64,000 nt of DNA from Isoetes taiwanensis (Eukaryota; Streptophyta; Lycopodiopsida; Isoetales; Isoetaceae), in the NCBI GenBank assembly GCA_021234155.1, contig JAJEKV010000009.1:10422546-10486545 (forward strand), read 5' to 3'. The translations under genes were made by a program, and so were the position numbers. Shown piece after piece: positions 52,817-63,533 of this stretch. The notes under the pieces were generated by a model. It was given only the letters and a program-made list of their open reading frames with translations. It ran no database searches and was not told the DNA's origin. How positions within the stretch are numbered: position 1 is the stretch's first letter; every line of letters begins with the position of its first letter.

Positions 52817-55285
52817 GTGGGTATCATTTTTTCCATTTGGTTCTCGCTAGGCAAATGTTTGCATGCAAGCTCATACAGAAGCTTCCTTTCAGAAGAGCTA
52901 GAACCTCAGATACAATCCATGGTAGCTAATTTCGATGATGTAAGGGCTAGACAGAAGATCAAGGAGTTTATTGCCAACTTTTGTAGCCAAGGTAGGCTTA
53001 AAGAGGCAGTGGATTTTCTAGATGAACAAGGGCTTTACAATGATGCCTCTGGTTATTCTTATTTATTGAGAAGCTGTGGCCAGGCCAAGGCTTTATCAGA
53101 GGGCAGGCGAGTTCATCTTCACATTAATAGAAGTGGTTTACAGAGTAGTCTTTTTATTAGGAACCTGCTCATTCAGATGTATGGTAAATGTGGCAGTTTG
53201 GATGACGCAAGAGCTGTCTTTGAAGAAACTCATTATCGGAATCTTTTTACTTGGACAATGATAATTTCAGCTTATGCCCGAAATGGGCACGGTGATGAAT
53301 CTCTGCGTCTTTTCCACAAATTGTTGGATGATAATTTCAAAGCAGATAAGATCACCTTCATCACAGTCCTTGATTCTTGTTCCAAACCACCTGTCCTGGA
53401 AGAAGGTAAGCTGGTTCACGGACATGTAGTTGTTAACAGATTTGACACTGATACTGTTGTGTCTAATGTTCTTCTCAGCATGTATGCCAGATGCGGGGAC
53501 TTGGAGACCACTTACAGAATCTTTAAGAGCATTCTAATGCCTGATGTTGTGTCATGGAATACCATGATCACATCATATGCTCAGAAAGGGCAAGCGAATG
53601 ATGCTTTTCAATTGTTCAATAGCATGCGCGTGAAAGGGGTTAAGCCAGATCATTTCACTTTTGCTGGTATCCTAAATGCTTGCACTAGCATTACAGATCT
53701 CAAAGATGTTTATGATCTCATAATTAGCAGTGGATTAGAGTCAAATACTATTGTCGCTACTGTACTTGTGAGCATGTATGCCAAGATTGGGAATCTAGAT
53801 GAAGCACTTAGAGTTTTTGGCAAAATGAGCGACAAAAATGTGGTATCATGGAGTGCCATGATCTCTGCATATGCCCAAAATGGACAAGGCAGGATGGCCG
53901 TTTCTCTTTTCCGTCAAATGAAAGAGGAAGGGTTTCAGCCAAACAAGATCACTTTCATCACCACACTAAATGCGATTGCATATCCAGAGGTGTTAGCTGA
54001 TGGCAAGTACTTGCATTCTGTTATTGCCGGCAGCAATTTGGAATTGGATGTTTATATGGAGACTACCATTGCCAATATGTACGCTGAATGTGGCAGCTTG
54101 AATTATGCATGCAACATTTTCGATAGAATGCTGAGACGAGATGTAGTGGCTTGGAATACAATGATTGCCGCTTACACCCAGCATGGACATGGGGATAAAG
54201 CACTGCAGCTATTTCAAGAAATGCAGAAGCAAGGATTAAAACCAAATCAGATTACGTTTATTGAGACTCTTGATGCATGCACAAGCATGTTGGCTGTAAC
54301 TGAAGGTGTCTTGTTACATGCAGCTGTAATTAATAATCATCTGGAAACAGATAATATTGTAGCAACTGCATTGCTCTGCATGTACAGCAAATGTGGCAAC
54401 CTACAAGAATCACGAAGAACTTTTGACGAACTCTCTAACAGAGATTTAGTGGCCTGGAATGCAACTATTTCTGCACATGTACAACAAGGGGATTACAAGG
54501 AAGCATTGGTTCTTTATAAGGAAATGCAATCGACTTCTGGTTTGAAGCCAGATAAGTACACTTGTGCGGATATACTTGATGCATATGCTGGATTGGCTGC
54601 ATTTGAAGAGGGTAAGGCGTTCCATAACGAGACAATACGTGGAAAATTTGATATGGATGTTGTAGTAGGCACTGCACTAATTCATATGTATGCAAAGTGT
54701 GGCAATGTTGCTGATGCATGCACTGTTTTCAAAAATATTCGTAGCCATGATAGAGTCCTTTGCAATGCCCTAATTGCAGCATATGCACAACACGGATATG
54801 GGGAAAAGGTTATGGAGACTTTCAAACATATGTTGCATAAAGGACAAAAACCAGACAGAATTACATTTGTTAGCATTCTCTCAATGTGCAGCCATGTAGG
54901 CTTGGTGAACGAAGCCTGGTACAATTTTGTGTCTATTGCGAGAGATTTTCAGATTATGCACACGGAAGATCATTATGGTTGTGTTGTAGATCTTCTTGGG
55001 AGGGTAGGCTGGCTAGATGAGGCAGATGACTTCATCCGTCAGATGCAGTTCCAAGCTGGTATCCATGTATGGACAACCTTTCTTGGTGCCTGCCATGTGC
55101 GGAACAATACATTCTATGCAAATTTGGCCTCCGAGTGCATTAGGCAGTTGGATCCACAGAAAGCTTCTGCCTATGTCGTGCTGGCAAATATTTATGCAGC
55201 TGGTGATAATTGGGACAACGAACCCTTCCCAAATGAAGCAAGAACTGATAACTTTTCAGTGCTTAATAACCTGGAAAACGAATAA
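52817..55285 (+). CDS. PLS-class pentatricopeptide repeat protein (822 aa), truncated E region
   Basis: An intronless 822-codon ORF. After a short N-terminus that could be an organelle transit peptide (MGIIFSIWFSLGKCLHASSY), P, L and S motifs repeat from about residue 55 to 730. The diagnostic phrases recur at ~100-residue spacing: DVVSWNTMITSYAQKGQAND, NVVSWSAMISAYAQNGQGRM, DVVAWNTMIAAYTQHGHGDK, and the linking 'LVSMYAKCG'-type helix. About 20 motifs are present. The C-terminus starts an E domain (HYGCVVDLLGRVGWLDEADD, then WTTFLGACH) and reaches SAYVVLANIYAAGDNWDN. It then switches to unrelated residues (EPFPNEARTDNF) and stops, so E+ and DYW are absent. PLS proteins bind organelle RNA and direct C-to-U or U-to-C editing; without DYW it would need a partner deaminase. 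Start choice: the first Met of the open frame; Met at 52918 is an alternative. Confidence 0.9.
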   Translation: MGIIFSIWFSLGKCLHASSYRSFLSEELEPQIQSMVANFDDVRARQKIKEFIANFCSQGRLKEAVDFLDEQGLYNDASGYSYLLRSCGQAKALSEGRRVHLHINRSGLQSSLFIRNLLIQMYGKCGSLDDARAVFEETHYRNLFTWTMIISAYARNGHGDESLRLFHKLLDDNFKADKITFITVLDSCSKPPVLEEGKLVHGHVVVNRFDTDTVVSNVLLSMYARCGDLETTYRIFKSILMPDVVSWNTMITSYAQKGQANDAFQLFNSMRVKGVKPDHFTFAGILNACTSITDLKDVYDLIISSGLESNTIVATVLVSMYAKIGNLDEALRVFGKMSDKNVVSWSAMISAYAQNGQGRMAVSLFRQMKEEGFQPNKITFITTLNAIAYPEVLADGKYLHSVIAGSNLELDVYMETTIANMYAECGSLNYACNIFDRMLRRDVVAWNTMIAAYTQHGHGDKALQLFQEMQKQGLKPNQITFIETLDACTSMLAVTEGVLLHAAVINNHLETDNIVATALLCMYSKCGNLQESRRTFDELSNRDLVAWNATISAHVQQGDYKEALVLYKEMQSTSGLKPDKYTCADILDAYAGLAAFEEGKAFHNETIRGKFDMDVVVGTALIHMYAKCGNVADACTVFKNIRSHDRVLCNALIAAYAQHGYGEKVMETFKHMLHKGQKPDRITFVSILSMCSHVGLVNEAWYNFVSIARDFQIMHTEDHYGCVVDLLGRVGWLDEADDFIRQMQFQAGIHVWTTFLGACHVRNNTFYANLASECIRQLDPQKASAYVVLANIYAAGDNWDNEPFPNEARTDNFSVLNNLENE

Positions 55286-55289
55286 ACTT

Positions 55290-56015
55290 ACAAAACAGTA
55301 TTTCCGTGTCAGTGTCATGGTTTTTTCGAATGCTAGAAATATTGTCCTGATTTCTCTTGCTACCATTCATAATGATATAAAGGTTAAAAGCTCAGATGCC
55401 TATGCTTTTGGGTTAGATGCTTTGGTCCGCTTTGCAGCAAAACCCGTCCTAGAATAGATGCATTGTTGTATCTATTTTGGCAATCTAGTAACAGTATTAA
55501 ATGGTCGCATTGATGAGGGTACTATGAGAACGTCACTGTAGGTAGCATATAGCTCTGTCACTGGAGCCCAAGCCTACATTACGATGCAGACGATCCTCGT
55601 TAGACCTCTTGTTATGGTCACTGTCCCAGGATCTGTCATTAGCAAAGCAAAAACATGGCCATGGATTACCAACTTTTTCCCATATGAGAAATTTCAATGT
55701 ACACGCACAGCAATCAAAAATCACAACTTTCAAATGGAAATTTCGATTCTCCTGATGGGGAACAGGAAAACATGTTCAGAAAAGTTGTAATCCGATGAAG
55801 TAGAGAATAGGTTCTGTTGCCGTTGCTTGCTGGTGGCAAAAGCTAAAGAGGAAAGGAAATACTAAGAAGTCATATATTTGTAGTCTTACGGATGGGGTCA
55901 AATAAAAAAATGGCGGTTTCTAAGGAGTATGAATGTTCAAGGAAATTTACACGCAAGGCACGTCTTATCTCCAAAAGTTGAATTAGAACAGGAGGAAAGC
56001 AAGGAAGAACAGCAG
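55290..56015. other. Intergenic region between PPR and lactonase genes
   Basis: Contains the PPR 3' flank and the lactonase promoter/5' UTR. No further gene is seen. The second frame open across 55017-55457 overlaps the PPR C-terminus and is a shadow. Confidence 0.5.
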
Positions 56016-56017
56016 CA

Positions 56018-57163
56018 ATGTGGAGCAACAAAGGGGCAGCTATTCTAATTCTTCTTCAATTACTATCAGCAACAGAGGCTAAATCTTCTGTAGCAAATGG
56101 AGCAGCCAAAAAGAAATTGGTGTACATAGGGGGTTATTCCAACAAGATAGTGCTAGCAAGTCTGCAACAAGGTAATCTTCAAGCAACAGCTTCCTTTGCA
56201 AGTGCGGCATCCGCGACATTCCTAGCAATTCATCCAAATGGGAGATCTATGTATGCAACTAATCAGCAGGAAAATGGAACACTGCAATCCTTTTCCATCA
56301 AATCCAAATCAGGCTTCCTCACCTTTCTAAACCAGGTATCCTCTCAGGGCTCATCTCCCGCTCATATTTCTGTTCATCCTTCAGGCAAATGGCTCCTTTT
56401 TGCAAATTACAAGGGCCACAATTTTGGGTCCATAGCCATCTTTCCAAACGGATCCCTTGCCCCTTTTCCCATCTCCTTAATCATGGTTCATGGCCATGGC
56501 CCAAATACTGACAGGCAAGAAGCTCCCCATCCTCACCAAATAATTACAGACCCTTCAGGTAAATTTGCATTTGTTTCAGATCTGGGTACTGACAAAATCT
56601 ATCAGTTGACGGTTTCCAGCACCGGGGAACTTGCCCCAAATCCTTATGCTAAGGAGGTTAATGTAGTGCCGGCAGGATCTGGTCCTCGGCATCTGGTTTT
56701 CAAGCTTCCATTTGTATATGGGATCAACGAACTGGCAAATTCTGTTACTCTGTATTCATTTGACCAGAAATTGGGCACTCTGGAATTAATGAAATCATGG
56801 TCTACTCTTGATGGGTCTGTGACAAATAGCAGCCTCTGCACTGCAGCGGAATTGGCCGTTTCTGAAGATGGGAAGTTTTTGTATGCTTCGAATCGGTGTG
56901 GCCAGGCGGGATCATCCTTGGCTGTTTTTAGCATTGCGCCTAAGTCCGGTGAGCTGGTCCAAATTGGAGCCAGAAAATTTGTGGAGAGTGTGCCTCGCCA
57001 TTTTGCCCTTGATAAGGATCCTGAGACTGTGGTGGTTGCTTTCCAGAGCAATAATGGCTCCGTTGGTGTGTATCGCCGGAACTCCATAACTGGCCAAGTT
57101 GACTCCCAAATTTCATATCTCTATGGCTTTAAAAGCCCCACATGTGTTGCCATTCTTCCTTAG
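56018..57163 (+). CDS. Lactonase, 7-bladed beta-propeller family (6-phosphogluconolactonase/CMLE-like), secreted
   Basis: An intronless 381-codon ORF starting MWSNKGAAILILLQLLSATE, a signal peptide with likely cleavage after TEA. The body matches the YbhE/carboxy-muconate cyclase propeller: KKLVYIGGYSN (blade 1), SATFLAIHPNGRSMYATNQQ, SSPAHISVHPSGKWLLFANY, EAPHPHQIITDPSGKFAFVS, GSGPRHLVF, TAAELAVSEDGKFLYASNRC, SVPRHFALDKDP. The 'PHQ…PSGKF…D-x-G-x-D' and 'GPRH' boxes are the family's conserved active-site-side loops. Length is usual for the family (340-400). Bacterial members hydrolyse 6-phosphogluconolactone, fungal members cyclise carboxymuconate; with a signal peptide the substrate here is probably extracellular or vacuolar and is unknown. 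Polyadenylation signal AATAAA at 57189-57194. Confidence 0.9.
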   Translation: MWSNKGAAILILLQLLSATEAKSSVANGAAKKKLVYIGGYSNKIVLASLQQGNLQATASFASAASATFLAIHPNGRSMYATNQQENGTLQSFSIKSKSGFLTFLNQVSSQGSSPAHISVHPSGKWLLFANYKGHNFGSIAIFPNGSLAPFPISLIMVHGHGPNTDRQEAPHPHQIITDPSGKFAFVSDLGTDKIYQLTVSSTGELAPNPYAKEVNVVPAGSGPRHLVFKLPFVYGINELANSVTLYSFDQKLGTLELMKSWSTLDGSVTNSSLCTAAELAVSEDGKFLYASNRCGQAGSSLAVFSIAPKSGELVQIGARKFVESVPRHFALDKDPETVVVAFQSNNGSVGVYRRNSITGQVDSQISYLYGFKSPTCVAILP

Positions 57164-57248
57164 CATCTACTGTATTATTGTATGCACTAATAAAGTCTGC
57201 ACAATCAATTATGTTTTCTTAAGGTATCCTTGTAAACTTTAGGGCCAG

Positions 57249-58011
57249 TGTATGGAAATTCTTACAATACAGAAGTTGGGTCGACATTTTGGTCTGAAAT
57301 CATGACACGTGTCCCGCCTACATCACGGAATAGAAGTTGGGACGACGATTCCGCGTTGCAGATAAACAACTGGTAAACTGTGGTTAGGCTGATGGTCTCT
57401 GCTATCCCTGTTTCAGATTCGGAGCTACTAGATGGCCTTGCATGTTTCAGATTCGGAGCTAGAAGGCCTGATCCATTTCAAATCGAGACCTGTTCGACCG
57501 CAAATCGAGGCCTGATCTCAAATTCTTGCTCTGCACAGGCCGGATTTGGGCATATAAGGAGCTAAACATGCATTATCGGTCTTGCATGCTCGCCCACAGG
57601 GCCGATTCATCTCAAATCGAGGCATGCATGCTCTAGACAGGCCGGATTTGGCCATATAAGGAGCTAAACATGTATTATCGGCTTTCATGCTCGCCCACAG
57701 GCCTGCTTCATCTCAAATTGAGGCATGCTTGCTCTGCACAGGCCGGATTTGGCCATATAAGTTTCTATAATTGCTGAATCACAGGTTTAAACTGCCAGAT
57801 TTGTATGGAGCTCATTTATAACCGATGTAACAGGGCAGATCTCTGCGAAGCTCAACCGAATCATGAAATGCCTCCCCAACTTCTGTATTGTAGGGGAATG
57901 GAAAGTGGTCCAGCATTCCCAGTTTGCTGGTGACTCGCTCCCGGCTATCGCCGGTCGCGAGACCCCACCGACAAACTGGGAATGTTGTCTCAGTTTCCAT
58001 TCCCCTATACA
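57249..58011. mobile_element. Non-autonomous element 'B' with terminal hairpin
   Basis: The left end TGTATGGAAATTCTTACAAT leads into ACAGAAGTTGGGTCGAC. The right side carries the exact complement, CCCAACTTCTGTATTGTA, at 57874-57891, then the hairpin, ending TATACA at 58011. A second GAAGTTGGG at 57334 parallels element A. The interior holds a ~115-bp tandem repeat (57535-57770: CAGGCCGGATTTGGCCATAT, AATCGAGGCATGC). Non-coding; no clear target-site duplication. Confidence 0.65.
57884..58011. repeat. Hairpin domain of element B: conserved core, variable stem
   Basis: Outer ends are TAGGGGAATGGAAA and TTTCCATTCCCCTATACA. The stem pairs CATTCCCAGTTTG with CAAACTGGGAATG. The apical core (57934-57960) has CTCGC…GCGAG enclosing CCGGC-TATC-GCCGG. 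Core and outer ends match element A; the stem does not. Confidence 0.85.
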
Positions 58012-58099
58012 CTATAAACCAACCTACTGGAATATAGAAATTTTCCGGTCAAAATTAGTGTATCGTAGAAATTTTTTTGGCAAGTTTTCTTGTGATTTT

Positions 58100-58410
58100 C
58101 TATTGAGCTGGTCCGTCCTAGCCAGCCCTTGCATGAGATGTTGAGCACGGTCTCAGTATGGATATTGGGATCATACCTTCAAGTAGCTCATGGATCGCCG
58201 AGATCAGCTTGGTCCTCGGGCACTTGCCTGATATATGTACATATTTCTTTTCTTCCACGATAAATGTTTGTACAGTTTGACAGCAATCTTATTCCTTGGG
58301 GGCAGGGATTTTTTAATCTGGACAGTAATACGCTTACGGCGCCTCTTTTTTGGGTCCCATAGGCCAAGTGGTCTTCATGGACGATAAAAACTCTATTCTA
58401 TTCTATTAAG
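58100..58410 (+). mobile_element. 5'-truncated LINE 3' end
   Basis: Matches 43366-43684: CTAGCCAGCC, TGAGCACGG, GGATCATACCTTCA, TACAGTTTGACAG, GGGTCCCATAGGCC, GGACGATAAAAA. It ends in a CTATT-type tail (58391-58407). It contains only the last ~40 codons' worth of ORF2 and the 3' UTR, the usual outcome of aborted reverse transcription. Confidence 0.85.
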
Positions 58411-58419
58411 GCAACAGAA

Positions 58420-60060
58420 TTTCGGCTCTAAACACAAGATATCCAACTGGCCAAAGTAACCATAGAAAATTTTCCGATGGGTTAGGCCCCAAATGCTTTA
58501 ATGTGGATAATAAACAAGAGAATAAATGGGCAGAATGATGAGTTTGGCTACGGCCGAAAACAAAAACTGTAAGAAGTTTTCTGTATGCCAAATTAAGGGC
58601 ATTTTATTATATATTAGAAATACAGGAGCATTTTAACAAATATACTAAAATACAAGGGCATTTTTAATATTTTCCCTATTTAAAATCGTATATTTATGAA
58701 GCTTTGAGGTGCTTATTTGTTTTTGCTTTTTTTTTTTATTTTTTTCTTTTTCTATGGGTTATATACGACTTGGTCTGGAATAGAATATCGAAGTACACGA
58801 TTGAAGCCACAAAGCCTATTCATGTAGGCCGAATTCTGGTTTCATGAGGCTTCCATCATCTGCTCATCTCTTTGTTTTGGGTGAAAATCTTTGGCCCGTG
58901 TGTTGCAACCTTAAGTTTTCTTTATGCTTCTTTCTGTGTATTTTCTTGTCAGATCTTCAGCCAAGTCTGGCGGCCGCAATTAGAGAAGCAAGCTAATTTT
59001 GCTGGTGTAGCCATTGACTAAAGCAAGCTCAAATGTGAGAGTGTAGTCTCAGATTAACATTGAATCTGATAATCCAATTATAGAAAGGGTTGAATTTATA
59101 GGTCGAATTTGAGACTTCTGTTGTATTTTTCTCCCCCCCTGGCAGATTTGTGTTTGGGTGCAGAGGTTTCTGGTGGTGGAGCCACAACGTGTTTAGAAAA
59201 AAAGCCAAAAAGCTTTGCCACCAGAGGCCTCACTCCCCCCCTTTTTTCTTCCTTTTAGATGATTTTGTGGTAGAGGGATGATTGTGAGTTTTTACAGCGG
59301 AGTAGCTCATGTTAGTCAGCGAGCTCATTTTGTCAGGATAGTCAGGGATGGTTTTTTAGATCCCCTGGCGTTTAATATATGAAGTTCTTGGATTGAAAAG
59401 GTTTAATCTGTAATTTAAGTTGTTTCTTTTGCATTGCATTGTTTGTTTTGCACCATTGATTCATTAAAATGTTTATGTTTATATATACAAGAAACTTATC
59501 GCGGCGGCCAAGGCCGCCGCAAACGTTTCTCTTCCCCAACTTGTCTATACATGCTAGAACATGCAGAATTTGAACCTGCATTTTGTTGCCTTGTGTTCAG
59601 TGCCCGCACGTCAAGGCTGGTGCTTCCTCACAATTGAATTTTGGATTTAGTCATTGAAACTCGTTTAGATCTTTAAAATTTCAGTGCTCTCCAGGTCTTT
59701 GCTTAAGGCTTCCCGTGAAAACTTCTAGTTGTTAAAGACAACTGCCTATTGGGAACTCATCATATTTTGATCATGACAACCACAGACAAACTATAGTCAC
59801 ACAATCAGGTACAATAGGCATAAAAATGGTAAGCCCAAAACAATGCAGTCATGATAACATACACTACGAAGAAGGAAGAAAAAAGGGACTAGAATAACTA
59901 TTCGTTCCCATCCCAACAAATGCCATTTCCAACGGAGCAAATGTTGTAATTGGTGGTGTGTGAAAACAGCATCAAGCATTTACAAATTAAGACTTATATA
60001 TATATTTGGCACCTAAGGTTGCAATTCGTAGTTAACAGTTATCTCCATCTTTTGTCACAT
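58420..60060. other. No gene recognised
   Basis: AT-rich spacer. AAGGGCATTTTATTATATATTAGAAATACAGGAGCATTTT near 58597 is an internally repeated motif, similar to the AGGGCATTT motifs at 19790 and 20935. A perfect palindrome GCGGCGGCCAAGGCCGCCGC (two-base centre) sits at about 59502-59521. No protein or RNA gene is supported. Confidence 0.4.
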
Positions 60061-60063
60061 ACG

Positions 60064-60235
60064 AAATGAATGTTCAATCATTTACTTATCACGTAGTCAT
60101 AAGATGCTTACAATATTGATCATGTAGCAATGGACTGCTCTCCAGCTTATACTGCAATGACGTTTGGAACCTTCCTTACGCAACAACCCAAAAATAATTA
60201 ATGACATATAGAGAAACAAAAAGAAGGAATTTCCT
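60064..60235. repeat. Direct repeat, partner at 60957-61122
   Basis: AATGAATGTTCAATCATTTA, CATAAGATGCTTACAATATT, GCAATGGACTGCTCTCCAGC and AATTAATGACATATAGAG occur in both copies with only a few substitutions, about 893 bp apart. Confidence 0.9.
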
Positions 60236-60956
60236 TCTTCATAACACAATCTATGCATATACATAAAACAAATGCAACACAAAAAAAGAACTACAGCATA
60301 TGCATGTAGGCTATTTGTTGACCTCTATCAAGCCATATCCAGGGACATAAGTGATTCAACCAAGAAAAATGCCCCGTGATAAATTTCTCGTATTCATGCA
60401 TTTAGTATGGGTACAGTTGCTGTGTGTGTGCACGAAGGTTCCAACCACAACCTGACAGGTCTAGACATGTATGTTCCACATACTCAATCACAATATAATT
60501 AATTGGGCACTACTGCATATAGAACATGCCAGAACACTAAAAATAATGCCAAATTTGAACAGCTAATTGGTTGTTTTGGTACATTACATGTCTACGCAAT
60601 CTGTTGACACATTTATAGAATGGTGATATGCACGGACATAAAGAGTCAGATAGCCCTGCAAGAGACCAACTAAATAACCGATGCTCATACTAATGTGACT
60701 ATCAGTGGAATATCTGCAGCAGGGTGCTTCTTGGCCCTAATCTCTGCCATTAATGTGGCCCTAATCACAATACAGACAGTTTATATACCTTGCAGGTACT
60801 CGTGCCTCTAAAATGCCTCGTCGTTGTAAACTTTTGAATCTATACCTTGCTAATGTGTGACAACCCTGCAATAATTTAAGGTCCCAGCTATGCCTCATAT
60901 AATGCCATGAAGAAATAAAGAATGATTTTGAGATGTATGTGCATCTTTAGCTTAGA

Positions 60957-61122
60957 AATGAATGTTCAATCATTTACTTATCACATAGTCATAAGATGCT
61001 TACAATATTGATCATGTAGCAATGGACTGCTCTCCAGCTTATACTGCAATGACGCTTGGAACCTTCCTTAGGCAACAACCCAAAAATAATTAATGACATA
61101 TAGAGAAACAGAAAGAAGGAAA
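60957..61122. repeat. Direct repeat, second copy of 60064-60235
   Basis: Same orientation and extent. The flanking sequences differ, so the repeat is a segmental copy and not an LTR pair I can support. The 60236-60956 interval between the copies shows no gene. Confidence 0.9.
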
Positions 61123-61397
61123 TTATGATCAATGGTGATGAACAAAGCACATCTCCCTGGCTTCATTTTCCGTAAGTAAATTCATCATTATCATAAGGAA
61201 AATTCAATTGCCTAAATAGCTACAAAGAAAAGACTGAATTGTACTTGAAAACAAAATCCAAGAATAATTTGACAGGCATGCAAAAGGAACACCCATTTAA
61301 TATCACTAATTTCATGCAATAGATTCTTACTGGCTATAAGGATTGGTGCGCAACTGAGTCTGAATGTCAGTTCTGTTTGAATCATGAAGAAAGGATC

Positions 61398-61610
61398 TTA
61401 GCATTGCATGGCTATGTTCCCAACTCCCAGAGATAACCCACCAAGCATGGCAATCACAACAGCAGGACCATTGTCCTGAAAATTTCTTACAAACTCTTCC
61501 GATTTGGGCTGAGAAGCCTTGGTGCAGGCCGAAACTCTGGATTTAGGGATTTCGACTCTGTTTTTGTAACTATTTAAGGCAAACAAACAAAGTGCCTCTG
61601 GGCTCCCCAA
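61398..61610 (-). pseudogene. Ureide permease-like fragment
   Basis: The minus-strand read SEEFVRNFQDNGPAVVIAML continues GGLSLGVGNIAMQC and stops. This resembles the conserved segment of plant ureide permeases (UPS), 'Q-D-N-W-P-S-V-x-F-A-M-x-G-G-x-x-L-x-x-GN-x-A-x-Q', covering one transmembrane helix and its preceding loop. UPS proteins carry allantoin and uracil across membranes. A TAA directly replaces the expected next residues, and no neighbouring exon was found, so this is an exon-sized relic. The match is short, and the call is tentative. Confidence 0.45.
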
Positions 61611-62303
61611 ATTGGCTAATTATTTGCCCAAAATACAGCGCCTACAAGGTAAGTTCTATATCCAAGAGAAACAAAGGTAAAAACTTACCACGGATTTCTG
61701 AAGACGGTTCTAGCCTCTGCCTTCTCTGCATAAATAAAAAATCGAGTAAATTTGAGCTTCCCCCCAAGCAGTTCTGCAGAGCACAACCCGCATTTAGGTT
61801 GAGATCTAGACGAGCCAAAACTAATCCAGAGAGATTAGGGCGGCCGTAGAACTGCAACAGAGGTAAAGGCTAGTAGTGGCACTTACTCTGCTGCCCTGTT
61901 CAAGAAAGATAGAATAAAGTGGCAGAAAAGAAAGAATAAGCAGAAGATTTGTGCTGGAGTATTTGAACCATCATCCAATTAAATTGGGATTATGTCAACT
62001 CCAAAATCACGCCAACCTGCTATTGTCTTCTAGGGGGTTTTTGTTTTTTTTAATCTTTTTTTTTTTACTTCAAAAATAACATAAGGTTGCGATTCACGTG
62101 TGACTTTTCATATGCGAATTGAAATATGCAGAAATGAAGAGCAAGTTGCTAACATAGATGAGACAAATATTGCTTGCTCAATAGATGATAATATTAGGTT
62201 TGATAATAACAAATTGCATTATTTGTGAGGCAATTCCGCACTTCGAAATTATCGATACATGGCACAAATATCATACAAAAATATCATATATTCCAATAAA
62301 ACA

Positions 62304-62935
62304 TTAAGGGATCAATCCATGTTTTTCCACGTATTTAACAAGGTGTGGTTCCATGTCAGCCGTTCTATCCAGTTCTGGGTACGAATCTAACACTTCACCC
62401 ACCGTCATCCCCATAGCCAAATTATGCATAATAGACACAAACTTCACCAGAAAATCATCCGTCCCCAAAGTTTTTTGGATCGTAAGATGGTGGATTCGTG
62501 GCTTGAAAGCATTTGAGAGCATCATCATCCACTATGATTATATCATCCTTATTCTCGATACCAAGTTCGGCCCATCATGTTACTCAAGTGTTTGATGAAG
62601 ATAGGCTTGCCTGTTGGATCCTTGGGATTAGTGAACTTCACACATTTGTTCCGATCCCAAAGGGTCAACCAATTTCACGCATTTCCCCAAGTGCCTCCAA
62701 AGTATCCTTGATGTTCCTTAGTTCCATGGATGACCAAATACCAACTCGAAATAACCTCAATGCCTCGCCTAGCATCTCCTTCAAGTGCGCCGCGATAGAT
62801 CCACTTGGTGTTTGATTCTCACGGTGTCCGATGAAACCGTTCTCTAGCCACTTTATTTTTCGAAAAGTCTTGCAAAGGACTCCGCTTAGGTCTAACACCA
62901 CAACCTTCTTAGAAACGCAATGGAAGCTGAAACAT
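62304..62935 (-). pseudogene. FCP1/NIF-type phosphatase-like gene fragment
   Basis: After a possible acceptor (GATGTTTCAG, ~62940) the minus strand reads KKVVVLDLSGVLCKTFRKIK, then GSIAAHLKEMLGEALRLFRV, GIWSSMELRNIKDTLEALGE and MREIG. A catalytic 'D-L-D-G' motif followed by 'x-x-G-I-W-S-S' is the pattern of FCP1-homology (HAD) phosphatases. Here the second Asp is Ser (DLSG). A frame change near 62530 leads to MLSNAFKPRIHHLTIQKTLG, TDDFLVKFVSIMHNLAMGMT, a C-terminal region like that of plant NIF-domain proteins, ending HGLIP and a stop at 62304. Stops between the two parts make a pseudogene or a badly split gene likely. Phosphatase activity is doubtful. Confidence 0.55.
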
Positions 62936-63533
62936 CAAACATGTATCCGGGTCAAGAAGATACGATAACACAAACAATACAAACGCCAAGCGTGATTTGA
63001 AATAGTCATAACCAAATCGATTTAGTTTGACAACGAAAAATAATCAAAACGCGCTTGGCGCGATTTAATTCAAAGGTAATACAAATTAAATCACGCTGGC
63101 GCTATTTCGTGGGCAAGGCCATACCTATCATCTTCGGGCCATTGCCATCTAAGGCCATTCTCCCCCCGCCACCCCTTAATCTTCGTCTTCTTTCCGACTG
63201 TTAGAATTGTTATTTTCTATTAGTTCCACAAGGTCCTTCACAACCGACATTATTTTACTATTGATTTGGCAAACCTGTGAATCACTAGAGCCGCCTTCGT
63301 TGCCTTCATTTTTCGGTTTTCCTCTCAATTATTTCATTGTTAACCCCGTGAATCTACTCTATTGTTGCTTGCACCACCCCGCAATGTGGGCAAGGATATT
63401 CCCTAAGTTCGCCGCCATCACAAGATTTTTTGAGCAACCAGTTTAGCAAATATTTGTTCATTACCGCTTTCCTTATCAGTCATAGACACTAGTTCCCTCT
63501 CCAGAGCAACGCCCACTTTCGAATTGGACAAGT

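Noticed and set aside
55017-55457. 146-codon ORF downstream of the PPR gene
   Set aside because: It overlaps the PPR 3' end in another frame and has no E+ or DYW-like motif; a shadow frame.
60064-61122. LTR pair of a small retroelement
   Set aside because: The two ~165-bp copies lack TG…CA ends, a primer-binding site and a polypurine tract, so they are left as a direct repeat.
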